Assembly (NCBI RefSeq): GCF_000333035.1
Contig: NZ_BANU01000014.1
Span: 102,042 to 166,041, forward strand
Origin: Gordonia sihwensis NBRC 108236
Lineage (GTDB): Bacteria > Actinomycetota > Actinomycetes > Mycobacteriales > Mycobacteriaceae
Direction: 5' to 3'
DNA length: 64,000 nt
The stretch's first letter is position 1; every line of letters starts with the position of its first letter. The notes under the pieces were generated by a model. That model was not told where the DNA came from and ran no database searches. It worked only from the letters and a program-made list of their open reading frames with translations. Below, piece after piece: positions 55,065 through 63,556 of the stretch. Made by a program: the position numbers and the translations under genes.

Positions 55065-56621
55065 ATGCTGACCTTCGGAACCGCCGGTCTGCGGGGCCCC
55101 GTGGCGCCGGGGCCCGACGGGATGAACGTCACCACGGTGACCCGCGCGACGGCGGGCCTGGCCGACTGGCTGATCGCGCGCGGACACGCCGGAGCGCCCG
55201 TCGTCGTGGGCCGCGACGCCCGCAACGGCTCGGAGGAGTTCGCCGCGGCGACGCGCGAGGTCCTGGCCGCGAGGGGATTCGACGTGATCGCGCTGCCCGA
55301 CCCGGCGCCGACGCCGGTGACGGCCTTCGCGACCCGCGTGCACGGCGCCGCCGCCGGCGTGATGATCACCGCCTCGCACAATCCGCCGCGTGACAACGGC
55401 TACAAGGTGTACCTGGGCGATCCGCCGTGCCCGGGCGCCCAGTTGGTGGGCCCCGCCGATCGGGAGATCGAGGCCGCGATCGCCGCGACCGAACCGGCGG
55501 AGATTCCCCGGAGACCGGTGGCTCCGGACCGACGAGCCCGCGCCGCGCGCGCCGACTACCTGGCGCGGATCTGCGCACGCTTCGAGGACGCGGTCGCGCG
55601 GCCCCTGCGGATCGCGTTGACACCGTTGCACGGCGTCGGCGGCGACCTCGCGGTGGAGGCGCTCGCCCGCTGCGGATTCTCCGACGTGCACGTGGTCGGC
55701 GAGCAGTTCGCTCCCGATCCGGACTTCCCCACGGTCGCTTTCCCGAACCCCGAGGAGCCCGGCGCCACCGATCTGCTGCTGGCACTGGCCGACGACGTGG
55801 ACGCCGATCTCGCGGTCGCGCTCGACCCGGACGCCGATCGCTGCGCGGTCGGCATCCGCGACGGCGACCGCTGGCGCATGCTCACCGGCGACGAGACGGG
55901 GGCGCTGCTGGGCACCTGGGTCCTCGACGCCGTCGCCGAGTCGGCGGTGCCGCACGGCGACCGCCCGGTGGTCGCCAGCTCGATCGTCTCAGGCACGCTG
56001 CTGCACGCCGCGGCGCTGCGTCGCGGCGCCGACGCCCGCCGCACCCTCACCGGGTTCAAATGGCTCGTTCGGGCGGGCGAACCGCTCGTCTACGCCTACG
56101 AGGAGGCGCTCGGGCACTGCGTCGACCCGGCTGCCGTCCGCGATAAGGACGGAATCAGCGCGGCGGTGGCCGCCGCCTTCCTCGCGTCGTCCTGGATCGG
56201 GCGCGGCGGGCTGGCCGCGGCACTCGGCGCGCTGCACGCTGAGAACGGCGTGCACGTGACGGCACCGCGGTCGCTCCGGCTCGACGATCCGTCCGAGATC
56301 GCTGCGATCATGGCCGGTCTGCGCACCGCGCCGCCGGCGGCGCTCGCCGGCATCCCGGTGACGGCCGCCGACTACGCCGAACGCACCGACGGCCTGCGAA
56401 CCGACGGTGTGGAGCTGACCGGTCGGCGGCCGGACGGCGTCGCTCTGCGCGTCTTCGCCCGTCCGAGCGGAACCGAACCGAAACTCAAGTACTACGGACA
56501 GCTGAGCGCGCCGGTCGCGGACGGTAGCGTCAGCACCGTGCACCACGAGCTGTCGCAGCTGTTGGACGACGTCCTGGCCGAGCTTCCGGCCGGTAGTCGC
56601 GGGGAGGAGATCCGACGATGA
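55065..56621 (+). CDS. pmmB: Phosphomannomutase/phosphoglucomutase-family enzyme
   Basis: A 518-residue alpha-D-phosphohexomutase. The phosphoserine loop T-A-S-H-N-P (about residue 105), the metal loop D-P-D-A-D-R, the sugar-ring loop G-F-K-W and the phosphate loop R-P-S-G-T-E-P-K are all intact, so it is active. It is encoded next to purine nucleoside phosphorylase as in M. tuberculosis (deoD-pmmB). It may act as a phosphopentomutase on ribose-1-phosphate as well as, or instead of, hexose phosphates, which is inference from context. Confidence 0.92.
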   Translation: MLTFGTAGLRGPVAPGPDGMNVTTVTRATAGLADWLIARGHAGAPVVVGRDARNGSEEFAAATREVLAARGFDVIALPDPAPTPVTAFATRVHGAAAGVMITASHNPPRDNGYKVYLGDPPCPGAQLVGPADREIEAAIAATEPAEIPRRPVAPDRRARAARADYLARICARFEDAVARPLRIALTPLHGVGGDLAVEALARCGFSDVHVVGEQFAPDPDFPTVAFPNPEEPGATDLLLALADDVDADLAVALDPDADRCAVGIRDGDRWRMLTGDETGALLGTWVLDAVAESAVPHGDRPVVASSIVSGTLLHAAALRRGADARRTLTGFKWLVRAGEPLVYAYEEALGHCVDPAAVRDKDGISAAVAAAFLASSWIGRGGLAAALGALHAENGVHVTAPRSLRLDDPSEIAAIMAGLRTAPPAALAGIPVTAADYAERTDGLRTDGVELTGRRPDGVALRVFARPSGTEPKLKYYGQLSAPVADGSVSTVHHELSQLLDDVLAELPAGSRGEEIRR

Positions 56622-57265
56622 GCTATCCGCAGTATCCGGATCCGGGGTATTCGCAGGGCGGGCCCCCGACCGGTCCTCAGCCACCCCGCAACCAGTCGCC
56701 CTGGTCGTCGCCGGCGGTGCTGGTCGCGATCATCGCCGGCGTGGTGCTGCTGATCGGCGGGATCGCCGCCGCCGTCCTGTACTCACAGGGGAAGAAGTCG
56801 GACACCGCGGCCCCGGTCTCGTCGTCGAGTCCACCGACGACCGTCACTCATACCGCGACCGGCACTCCGACGCCGCCCACCGTCACCGCGCAGCCCACCA
56901 CCACCGCGCCGACGATCCCGACCACCGCGCCGGGCTCCGGTCCGGTCACCGTCCCCGGCGCCGACCGCCAGGGCTTCCTGTCCGGGCCGCGCTGCAACGC
57001 CTCAGAGGACGACGCGGTGTTCGTCGGATACACCGAGCGCTCTCGCGTCGTCATCTGCCAGGTGGGCGCACAGACCGGCCGCTACTACTACAAGGGCGAG
57101 GCCGACGGTGACACGGTCGAGGTGGGGTATCCGACCCGCAGCGGCGACACCTTCGTCGCGACCAACGGCAGCGTCGACTACGTGGTCTCCCCCAGCTCGC
57201 TGACGATCCGGGAGAACGGCTCGACGCTCACCGTGGAGCCGATGGTCTCCAGCTGGGTGGACTAG
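56618..57265 (+). CDS. Single-pass membrane protein with Pro-rich N-terminus
   Basis: A 215-residue protein: a Pro/Gly/Tyr-rich cytoplasmic start (about 1-30), one transmembrane helix (about 33-56), a Thr/Pro-rich extracytoplasmic linker (about 62-110), and a C-terminal globular domain with two cysteines (P-R-C-N-A and V-I-C-Q-V). It resembles many mycobacterial small anchored proteins of unknown role. Start ATG overlaps the pmmB stop by four bases. It overlaps the convergent ABC transporter gene by four bases. Confidence 0.75.
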   Translation: MSYPQYPDPGYSQGGPPTGPQPPRNQSPWSSPAVLVAIIAGVVLLIGGIAAAVLYSQGKKSDTAAPVSSSSPPTTVTHTATGTPTPPTVTAQPTTTAPTIPTTAPGSGPVTVPGADRQGFLSGPRCNASEDDAVFVGYTERSRVVICQVGAQTGRYYYKGEADGDTVEVGYPTRSGDTFVATNGSVDYVVSPSSLTIRENGSTLTVEPMVSSWVD

Positions 57266-59184
57266 CGGCCCGCTCCTCCGCTCGCGGTCGTGGTGCTCGG
57301 AGTCGGACCGGTCGCGAACTGCGTCCGGTAGAGCTCGGCGTAGCGGCCGCCGCGTTCCAGCAGCGATCGGTGGTCGCCGCGCTCGACCACCCGGCCTGAT
57401 TCGAGCACGATGATCTCGTCGGCCGCCCGGACCGTGGAGAGCCGGTGAGCGATGACCAGCGACGTCCGCCCCGTCAGCGCCTCCGCGAGGGCCGCCGAGA
57501 CGGCGGCCTCCGACGTCGAGTCCAGGTGCGCGGTGGCCTCGTCGAGGATCACCACCGACGGTCGGGCGAGCAGCAGCCGCGCGATGGTCAGCCGCTGGCG
57601 TTCGCCGCCCGAGAGACGGTAGCCGCGTTCGCCGACCACCGTGTCCAAACCGTTGGGCAGCGAGCGGACCAGATCGTCCAGACGCGCCCGCGCCAACGCC
57701 TCCCAGAGTTCGTCGTCGGAGGCGTCCGGCCGGGCCAGCCGCAGATTGGCGCCGACGGTGTCGTGGAAGAGGTGTCCGTCCTGCGTGACCAGGCCGACGG
57801 TGCGGTGGATCGCATCCGACCGCAGGTCGCGGAGGTCCACACCGTTGAGCGAGATGCCGCCCTCATCGACGTCGTAGAGCCGGGTGGCCAGCGACGCGAC
57901 GGTCGACTTGCCCGCGCCCGAACTCCCGACGAGAGCGACCATCGAGCCGGCGGGGACCTCGAAGTCGACCTCGTGCAGGACCGTGCCGCCGGTGCGGGAG
58001 TCCAGTTGCGCCACCTCCTCCAGCGAGGCCAGGGACACCTTGTCCGCGGACGGGTACCCGAATGACACGTTCTCGAACCGGACCGTGACGCCGTCCGCGG
58101 CGTCGGGTACCGTCTCGGCCCCGGGGCGGTCCACGATCAGCGGCCGCAGATCGAGCACCTCGAAGACTCGCTCGAAACTGACGAGCGCGCTCATCACCTC
58201 CACGCGCGCATTGGCCAGCGCGGTCAGCGGCGCATACATGCGGGTGAGCAGCAGAGCCAGTGAGACCACCGCTCCGGCGGACAGATGCTGATGCACCGCC
58301 AGCCAACCGCCGAGACCGTAGACCAGAGCCAGAGCGAGTGCCGAGACGAGCATCAGCGCGGTGTAGAAGTAACTCTGCAGCATCGCCTGGCGGACTCCGA
58401 TGTCTCGAACGGCGTCGGCGCGGTCGCCGAACTCCTTCGATTCGATCTCCGGGCGCCCGAAGAGCTTCACGAGCGTGGCGCCGGGAGCGGAGAAACGCTC
58501 GGTCATCTGCGTCGACATCCGCGCGTTGTGATCCGCGCTCTCCCGCGCGAGCCCCGCCATCCGGCTGCCCATGCGTCGCGCCGGCACCACGAACACCGGG
58601 AGCAGGATGAGGGCGAGCACGGTGATCTGCCAGCTGATCGCGACCATCACGCCCAGGGTCAGCAGCAGGGTCACCACATTCGACACCACCCCCGAGAGGG
58701 TGTCACTGAAGGCGCGCTGCGCGCCGATCACGTCGTTGTTGAGCCGGCTCACGAGCGCCCCTGTCCGGGTTCGGGTGAAGAACGCGACCGGCATCTGCTG
58801 GACGTGGTCGAACACGGCTCGGCGCAGGTCCAGGATCAGCCCCTCACCGATGTTCGACGACAGCCACCGCGTGCCGATCGAGGCCGCAGCCTCGGCGACG
58901 GCGATCGCCGCGATCAACAGCGCCAGCATCACGATCTCCCGGCCGGCGTCCGAGCCTCCGGATCCGATGAGGTTGACCACCCGGCCGGCCAGGAGCGGCG
59001 TGACGACGGTGAGTACCGCGGTCACCACCGACAGCAGGAGGAAGGTGATGATGCGCCGCCGGTGCGGGCGCGCGAAACCGCTGATCCGGCGCAGTGTCGC
59101 CCGCCGGTCCGCCCGCGCCGATTTCGCGTCGGCGGCGTGCATCGACTTGTACATGACGTCCCATGCGACCGATTCCATGCTCAT
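57262..59184 (-). CDS. ABC transporter, fused permease and ATPase (exporter type)
   Basis: A 640-residue half-transporter: six transmembrane helices (about 30-330) followed by the nucleotide-binding domain with Walker A G-S-S-G-A-G-K-S-T, signature L-S-G-G-E-R-Q and Walker B V-V-I-L-D-E-A-T. This is the ABCB/multidrug or lipid exporter layout and would work as a dimer. The start at 59184 is used. It diverges from soxR across a palindromic SoxR-type box, so it is probably induced by redox-active compounds such as phenazine- or quinone-like molecules, as SoxR regulons of actinobacteria are. Confidence 0.9.
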   Translation of the reverse strand: MSMESVAWDVMYKSMHAADAKSARADRRATLRRISGFARPHRRRIITFLLLSVVTAVLTVVTPLLAGRVVNLIGSGGSDAGREIVMLALLIAAIAVAEAAASIGTRWLSSNIGEGLILDLRRAVFDHVQQMPVAFFTRTRTGALVSRLNNDVIGAQRAFSDTLSGVVSNVVTLLLTLGVMVAISWQITVLALILLPVFVVPARRMGSRMAGLARESADHNARMSTQMTERFSAPGATLVKLFGRPEIESKEFGDRADAVRDIGVRQAMLQSYFYTALMLVSALALALVYGLGGWLAVHQHLSAGAVVSLALLLTRMYAPLTALANARVEVMSALVSFERVFEVLDLRPLIVDRPGAETVPDAADGVTVRFENVSFGYPSADKVSLASLEEVAQLDSRTGGTVLHEVDFEVPAGSMVALVGSSGAGKSTVASLATRLYDVDEGGISLNGVDLRDLRSDAIHRTVGLVTQDGHLFHDTVGANLRLARPDASDDELWEALARARLDDLVRSLPNGLDTVVGERGYRLSGGERQRLTIARLLLARPSVVILDEATAHLDSTSEAAVSAALAEALTGRTSLVIAHRLSTVRAADEIIVLESGRVVERGDHRSLLERGGRYAELYRTQFATGPTPSTTTASGGAGR

Positions 59185-59226
59185 CGCAGATCGCCCCGTT
59201 CGGTGCTCATGACTTACAGTGCACTT

Positions 59227-59244
59227 CATCAAGTGCACTTGATG
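59227..59244. promoter_or_regulatory. SoxR box, perfect 18-bp palindrome
   Basis: CATCAAGTGCACTTGATG is fully self-complementary and close to the E. coli sox box CCTCAAGTTAACTTGAGG. TTGACA on the minus strand (59248-59243) overlaps one edge and would be the -35 element of the ABC gene, leaving a 19-base spacer typical of MerR-family control. The soxR start is 16 bases away. Confidence 0.82.
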
Positions 59245-59259
59245 TCAAGGAAAGGGCCG

Positions 59260-59724
59260 ATGGCCGAGAGCTCGCCGCGCGGAGCGTGGCTCAAACCGGG
59301 ACAGGTCGCAGACCGTGCGGGGGTCGCCGTCTCGACGCTGCACTACTACGAGCAGATCGGGCTCATCACCAGCCGCCGCACCGCCGGGAACAGGCGGGAG
59401 TACCGCAGGGACACGCTGCGGCTGGTCGCCTTCATCCGCGCCTCGCAGACACTCGGCATTCCGCTCGCCCGCATCAAGGCCGCACTGGACGCACTCCCGC
59501 ATGAGAAGCCGCCGACCAGGCAGGACTGGGCACGGCTGGCTCAGGACTGGCGGGCCGACCTCGACCGCCGCATCGCCGGTCTGGTGGCCCTGCGAGACGA
59601 TCTGGCCGACTGCATCGGCTGCGGCTGCCTGTCGCTCACCGAGTGTCCGTACGTCAATCCGGGGGATGTCCTGGGCGAACAGGGACCGGGGCCGCGGCGA
59701 CTGCCCCCGGCGACCCGGGGATGA
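59260..59724 (+). CDS. soxR: SoxR, redox-sensitive MerR-family regulator
   Basis: A 154-residue MerR-family protein: N-terminal winged helix (K-P-G-Q-V-A-D-R-A-G-V-A-V-S-T-L-H-Y-Y-E), dimerisation helix, and the [2Fe-2S] motif C-x2-C-x-C-x5-C at C118, C121, C123 and C129. The full cluster motif identifies SoxR rather than another MerR. SD AAGGAAAGG precedes the ATG. The only adjacent target candidate is the divergent ABC exporter; soxS is absent, as in other actinobacteria. Confidence 0.93.
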   Translation: MAESSPRGAWLKPGQVADRAGVAVSTLHYYEQIGLITSRRTAGNRREYRRDTLRLVAFIRASQTLGIPLARIKAALDALPHEKPPTRQDWARLAQDWRADLDRRIAGLVALRDDLADCIGCGCLSLTECPYVNPGDVLGEQGPGPRRLPPATRG

Positions 59725-59733
59725 TCCGGGGGC

Positions 59734-60381
59734 TCAGCGCGGACCGAACTGGCGGTCGCCCGCGTCGCCGAGCCCGGGAACGATGAACTTGGCCTCGTTG
59801 AGCCGTTCGTCGACCGCACCTATCACCAGGCGCAGCGATCCGCCCCACGCGCGCAGCGCGTCGAGCCCCTCCGGTGCCCCGACCACGCAGATCGCCGTGA
59901 GATCGGTGGCGCCGCGTGCGACGAGCAGATCCAGCGTGTGCGCCAGCGAGCCGCCGGTCGCCAGCATCGGGTCCAGCACGCACACCGGACGCCCGGTGAG
60001 GTCCTGCGGCAACGATGCGAGGTACTCGGTGGGCATGGCCGTGGTCTCGTCGCGGGCCACGCCGACCAGACCGATCCCGGCCTCGGGCACCGCTGCGAGC
60101 GCGGCGTCGAGCATGCCGAGACCGGCGCGCAGGACCGGAACGAACAGCGGCGTGGACGCGAGCCTGCTACACGACGCCTCCCCGACGGGAGTCCGCACCT
60201 GCAACGGGCGTTCCGGAGCATCCGCGAAGGCCTCGTAGACCAGCATCTGGGCCAGTCGGGCGAGCGCGTTCCGGAAGGCCGCGTTGTCGGTGGCCTCGTC
60301 GCGCAGAACCGACAGCCACGCGCGGGTCAGCGGGTGATCGACGATGCGGACGTGCAGGCCTGACGAGGGGGTGTCGGTCAT
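59734..60381 (-). CDS. upp: Uracil phosphoribosyltransferase
   Basis: A 215-residue enzyme making UMP from uracil and PRPP (pyrimidine salvage). The PRPP loop [21 protein letters not shown] and the uracil-site end of the protein (P-G-L-G-D-A-G-D-R) are conserved. The ATG at 60381 gives normal length. It is convergent with soxR with 9 bases between stops, and sits in the same neighbourhood as the purine nucleoside phosphorylase gene. Confidence 0.95.
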   Translation of the reverse strand: MTDTPSSGLHVRIVDHPLTRAWLSVLRDEATDNAAFRNALARLAQMLVYEAFADAPERPLQVRTPVGEASCSRLASTPLFVPVLRAGLGMLDAALAAVPEAGIGLVGVARDETTAMPTEYLASLPQDLTGRPVCVLDPMLATGGSLAHTLDLLVARGATDLTAICVVGAPEGLDALRAWGGSLRLVIGAVDERLNEAKFIVPGLGDAGDRQFGPR

Positions 60382-60467
60382 TCGCTCATCGTAATGTCGG
60401 GCAGTCGGTGACACGCCGTGGCCGACGGCGGCGGAACCGTTCGGCGGCCGGGTGCGTCCAATTAGGT

Positions 60468-60791
60468 ATGAACGTCCAATCCGGCACACCGGTCATCGTC
60501 GATCCGGCCGCGGTCCACGCCGTCGCCGCCAACCAGTCGGGAGCGGCAGAGGCCGTCCGTGCGCGCACGGCGGCCGAGCGATCCGGCACGAGCACGCTGG
60601 TACCGACTTTCGGGCTGATCGGCGTCGAGTTCCTGGCCGCGCTCGAACGGCTGGGCGCGGCGCGGGCCGACCGACTCGACGCTCTCGCCTCGCGCCACGC
60701 GTCGGCCGCCGACTGCGCGAGCACCGCCCGCACCGCTTACCAGTGTTGCGACGGCACCAACGCCGACGCCGTCGCCGGGGTGCCGGCATGA
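60468..60791 (+). CDS. Small EspC/WXG-like protein, possible type VII secretion substrate
   Basis: A 107-residue, Ala-rich, mostly helical protein without a signal peptide. The start reads [14 protein letters not shown], the layout of EspC/DUF2580-type ESX-associated proteins. A second helix with [13 protein letters not shown] follows. No strict W-x-G motif is seen, so family membership is tentative. The stop overlaps the next start (ATGA), pairing it with an NlpC/P60 hydrolase that has a helical, non-signal N-terminus. That combination resembles ESX cargo pairs. No ESX core genes are in the window. Confidence 0.55.
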   Translation: MNVQSGTPVIVDPAAVHAVAANQSGAAEAVRARTAAERSGTSTLVPTFGLIGVEFLAALERLGAARADRLDALASRHASAADCASTARTAYQCCDGTNADAVAGVPA

Positions 60792-61735
60792 GTGCCGAAC
60801 TCTTGATCGCGCCGCTCAAAGCGCTGGTGGCGACACTCGGCACCGGAGTGCTCCCGCCCGGGGCGACGGCGGTGTACTCCGACACCGGGTCCGCACTGGC
60901 CGAGGCCTCGACATTGTCGGACCGGAGCGTCGCCGCCACCGCAGCGGGCTGGCGCGGCGCGGGCGGCGACCGCGCGGGGACCGCATCACGCCGTCTGGCG
61001 GCCGTCGACGACTCGATCGGCACCGCCGGCAGCGACATCACGTCCATCATCGAGCACGCGGCCGGGCGGGTGAAGGAGGCGAACACCGAACTGAATGCTC
61101 TCGTCGAATCGTTCGTCGCGACTGCCGCGACGGTCCCGGCGATCGCCTCGCCCGCAGGGCTGGCCGCGCTGGTCCCGCTCGCGCTGAGCCATCTGGCGCG
61201 CGGGGTCCACGTGGTGCAGCGAGCGCAGGTCGACCTCTCGCGCGACGCCTCCGCCCTGGAGGGGCAGGCGGCGGCCGATCCGAGCACGGCGCGGGCCGTC
61301 TCCGGTGCCCCGTCGGCCGGTGCTCCGTCGTCGGGCGGCGGACGGATCCCGATCACCCTCCCCGACGGCTCCGTGTCGTACGCCGAGAACGAGCGCGCCG
61401 CGACCGCGGTCCGCGCTGCGCTCAGCGTCCAGGGCACCCCGTACGTCTGGGGCGGAACCACCACCGACGGCTTCGACTGCAGCGGCTTCACCCAGTGGGC
61501 CTACCGGCAGGCGGGAGTGGAGCTGCCTCGGCTCGCCCAGGACCAGGACACCGCGGGGTTCGCCGTGTCACAGGACGACCTGCAGCCGGGAGACCTCGCC
61601 GTCTGGTCCGGGCACGTCGCCATGTACATCGGCAACGGCCAGCTCGTGGAGACCGGCGGCGATCCGGTCGGAGTGACGCCGTTGCGTACCTCCAACGCCG
61701 ACCAGACCTTCGAGGGCTTCTACCGGCCCCGATGA
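60788..61735 (+). CDS. NlpC/P60 (C40) peptidoglycan hydrolase with helical N-terminus
   Basis: A 315-residue protein. The C-terminal 120 residues form an NlpC/P60 domain with catalytic Cys in D-C-S-G-F (C231) and His in S-G-H-V-A-M-Y-I-G (H276), cutting gamma-D-Glu-mDAP bonds of peptidoglycan. The first 200 residues are Ala-rich helices with no Sec signal peptide, so export would need another route. Translational overlap with the EspC-like gene suggests joint type VII secretion. Domain function is firm; the export route is inference. Confidence 0.85.
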   Translation: MSAELLIAPLKALVATLGTGVLPPGATAVYSDTGSALAEASTLSDRSVAATAAGWRGAGGDRAGTASRRLAAVDDSIGTAGSDITSIIEHAAGRVKEANTELNALVESFVATAATVPAIASPAGLAALVPLALSHLARGVHVVQRAQVDLSRDASALEGQAAADPSTARAVSGAPSAGAPSSGGGRIPITLPDGSVSYAENERAATAVRAALSVQGTPYVWGGTTTDGFDCSGFTQWAYRQAGVELPRLAQDQDTAGFAVSQDDLQPGDLAVWSGHVAMYIGNGQLVETGGDPVGVTPLRTSNADQTFEGFYRPR

Positions 61736-61765
61736 CGGTCGAGGCGGGCGGCCGTCGGTCCGGAT

Positions 61766-63475
61766 TCAGCCGAAGGTGAAGCTGTAGACCTCGAGTCCGT
61801 CGCTCAGATCAATCGTCGTGTCACGGTGGCGGTAACCGTCGTCGGCGAGGTTGTACAGCCGCGGCGGGCCCGAGACGTCGATCGTCCGGTCCGGGGCTCC
61901 GGGTGTGTGCACGACCGCGCGGCCGGTGCCGCCGAGAACCGCGTTGACCGATGAGGCGGTGCTGTCGAGGCGGATACGGGCGGCGTCGACCGCGCGCACC
62001 GATTCGTCGGTCACGTCGAACTCGCCCGCTAGCGCGTATGTGCTGGGCTTCGAGTCGGCGCCGAATGAGAAGGTGCGGCGTCCCACAGTCAGCGCACCGC
62101 CCGCGTAGGAGCCCTCCGAGCGCGACGCCGACACGTACATCTCCGGCGAGATCGGTCCGGAGGCCGGTCCGCCGCCGAGGTCGCCGGCACTCACGGTGGC
62201 GCCGCTGACCGGTGCCGGCAGCGCACGCTCGGGCGAGGCCTCGTGGAGCAGAGTGCGGATTCGCTGTTCCATCTCCTCGTAGCCGCCCTCACCGTAGGAG
62301 ACGGCACGCACGGTGCCGTGCGCGTCGATCAGGTACTTCGCCGGCCAGTAGCGGTTGCCGTAGGCGTTCCAGATCGCGTAGTCGTTGTCCTGCACCACCG
62401 GATAGCCGATGTGTTCGTCGCCGATCGCGGCGGCCACATTGCCCGAGTCCTTCTCGAACGCGAACTCCGGCGTGTGGACTCCGACGATCTCCAGTCCCGA
62501 CGTCCGGTACGCGTCCCACCACTGGCGCACGTGCGGGCCGTCGCGCAGGCAGTTGATGCACGAGTAGGTCCAGAAGTCGACGAGGACCACTTTGCCCCGG
62601 AGCCCGGCCACCGTCAGCGGGGCGCCGCCGGGCGTGTTGAACCAGCGACCGCCTCCGGTGAAGTCGGCCGCACTGCCGCAGTCGGCGAGCCCGTCGCCGC
62701 CCGTGCACGCCGCGGCACCGCCCGTCTGCCGTCCGAGTGCGCGGTTGACCGCGTCCGACTGCGACAGCGCACGGTCGACCGAGGCGGTGTACGAGGGAAT
62801 CGCCGCCTGCAGCCGGGCCGGGGCGTCGAAGACGAGTGCCACCGCCAGCCCGATGAGGATCACCCCTCCCACCGCGCGGAAGGTGCGCTGCCGCCGCCGG
62901 TACGCGGCCAGCCGCTTCGCCAGCGACGCCCCCGCGACCGCGAACACGGCCAGCGGCAGTGCCGCGCCGACGGCGAACGAGACGGTCAGGACCACGGTCC
63001 GCCACCCGATGTCGCCGGTCGCGCCGGCCACCGAGATCGCGGCGAGCACCGGGCCGGCGCACGGCACGTACAGGGTGCCCAGTCCCAGGCCCAGAAGGAA
63101 GGGCGCGGCCCGCCCGCCTCGGCCCTTCGGCGTCCACCCGGGCAGTCGCGCGAACGGACGCTCCAGCACATGCGCCACCGACGGGATCAGCATGCCCAGT
63201 CCGATCAACACCAGCAGGACGATGCCGGTCCATCGCAGCAGTCCGCTCGGCAGTCCCAGCGCGGCGAGCACCAGAGTCCCGAGCAGCGTGATGAGACTGA
63301 AGCTGACCACGATTCCGCCGATGATCGCGATCGCCCGGCCCGGTGACGCCGACGTCTCGCGAGTCCCGGTCTGAGCGCCGCCGGTCACGAAGATGATCGG
63401 AATCATCGGCAGCACGCACGGCGACACCCCGGTCACCAGACCTCCGGCCAACCCCACCAGAATCATCGTCAGCAT
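61766..63475 (-). CDS. dipZ: DipZ-type CcdA-thioredoxin fusion
   Basis: A 569-residue membrane protein: an N-terminal CcdA domain of six to seven helices with redox cysteines in G-V-S-P-C-V-L-P and Y-V-P-C-A-G-P, then an extracytoplasmic thioredoxin/TlpA-like domain with a C-x2-C motif (Y-S-C-I-N-C), and a C-terminal carbohydrate-binding-like domain. It moves reducing power across the membrane to extracytoplasmic thiols, as for M. tuberculosis DipZ. I use ATG 63475; GTG 63508 would add 11 residues. Confidence 0.9.
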   Translation of the reverse strand: MLTMILVGLAGGLVTGVSPCVLPMIPIIFVTGGAQTGTRETSASPGRAIAIIGGIVVSFSLITLLGTLVLAALGLPSGLLRWTGIVLLVLIGLGMLIPSVAHVLERPFARLPGWTPKGRGGRAAPFLLGLGLGTLYVPCAGPVLAAISVAGATGDIGWRTVVLTVSFAVGAALPLAVFAVAGASLAKRLAAYRRRQRTFRAVGGVILIGLAVALVFDAPARLQAAIPSYTASVDRALSQSDAVNRALGRQTGGAAACTGGDGLADCGSAADFTGGGRWFNTPGGAPLTVAGLRGKVVLVDFWTYSCINCLRDGPHVRQWWDAYRTSGLEIVGVHTPEFAFEKDSGNVAAAIGDEHIGYPVVQDNDYAIWNAYGNRYWPAKYLIDAHGTVRAVSYGEGGYEEMEQRIRTLLHEASPERALPAPVSGATVSAGDLGGGPASGPISPEMYVSASRSEGSYAGGALTVGRRTFSFGADSKPSTYALAGEFDVTDESVRAVDAARIRLDSTASSVNAVLGGTGRAVVHTPGAPDRTIDVSGPPRLYNLADDGYRHRDTTIDLSDGLEVYSFTFG

Positions 63476-63556
63476 CGCGGATCCATTCCTCTCGACCGGT
63501 CTGTTCACGATTGATTCGACGCCGAGCGCGGCGGGGATTGGATCGCGGGACAGATC

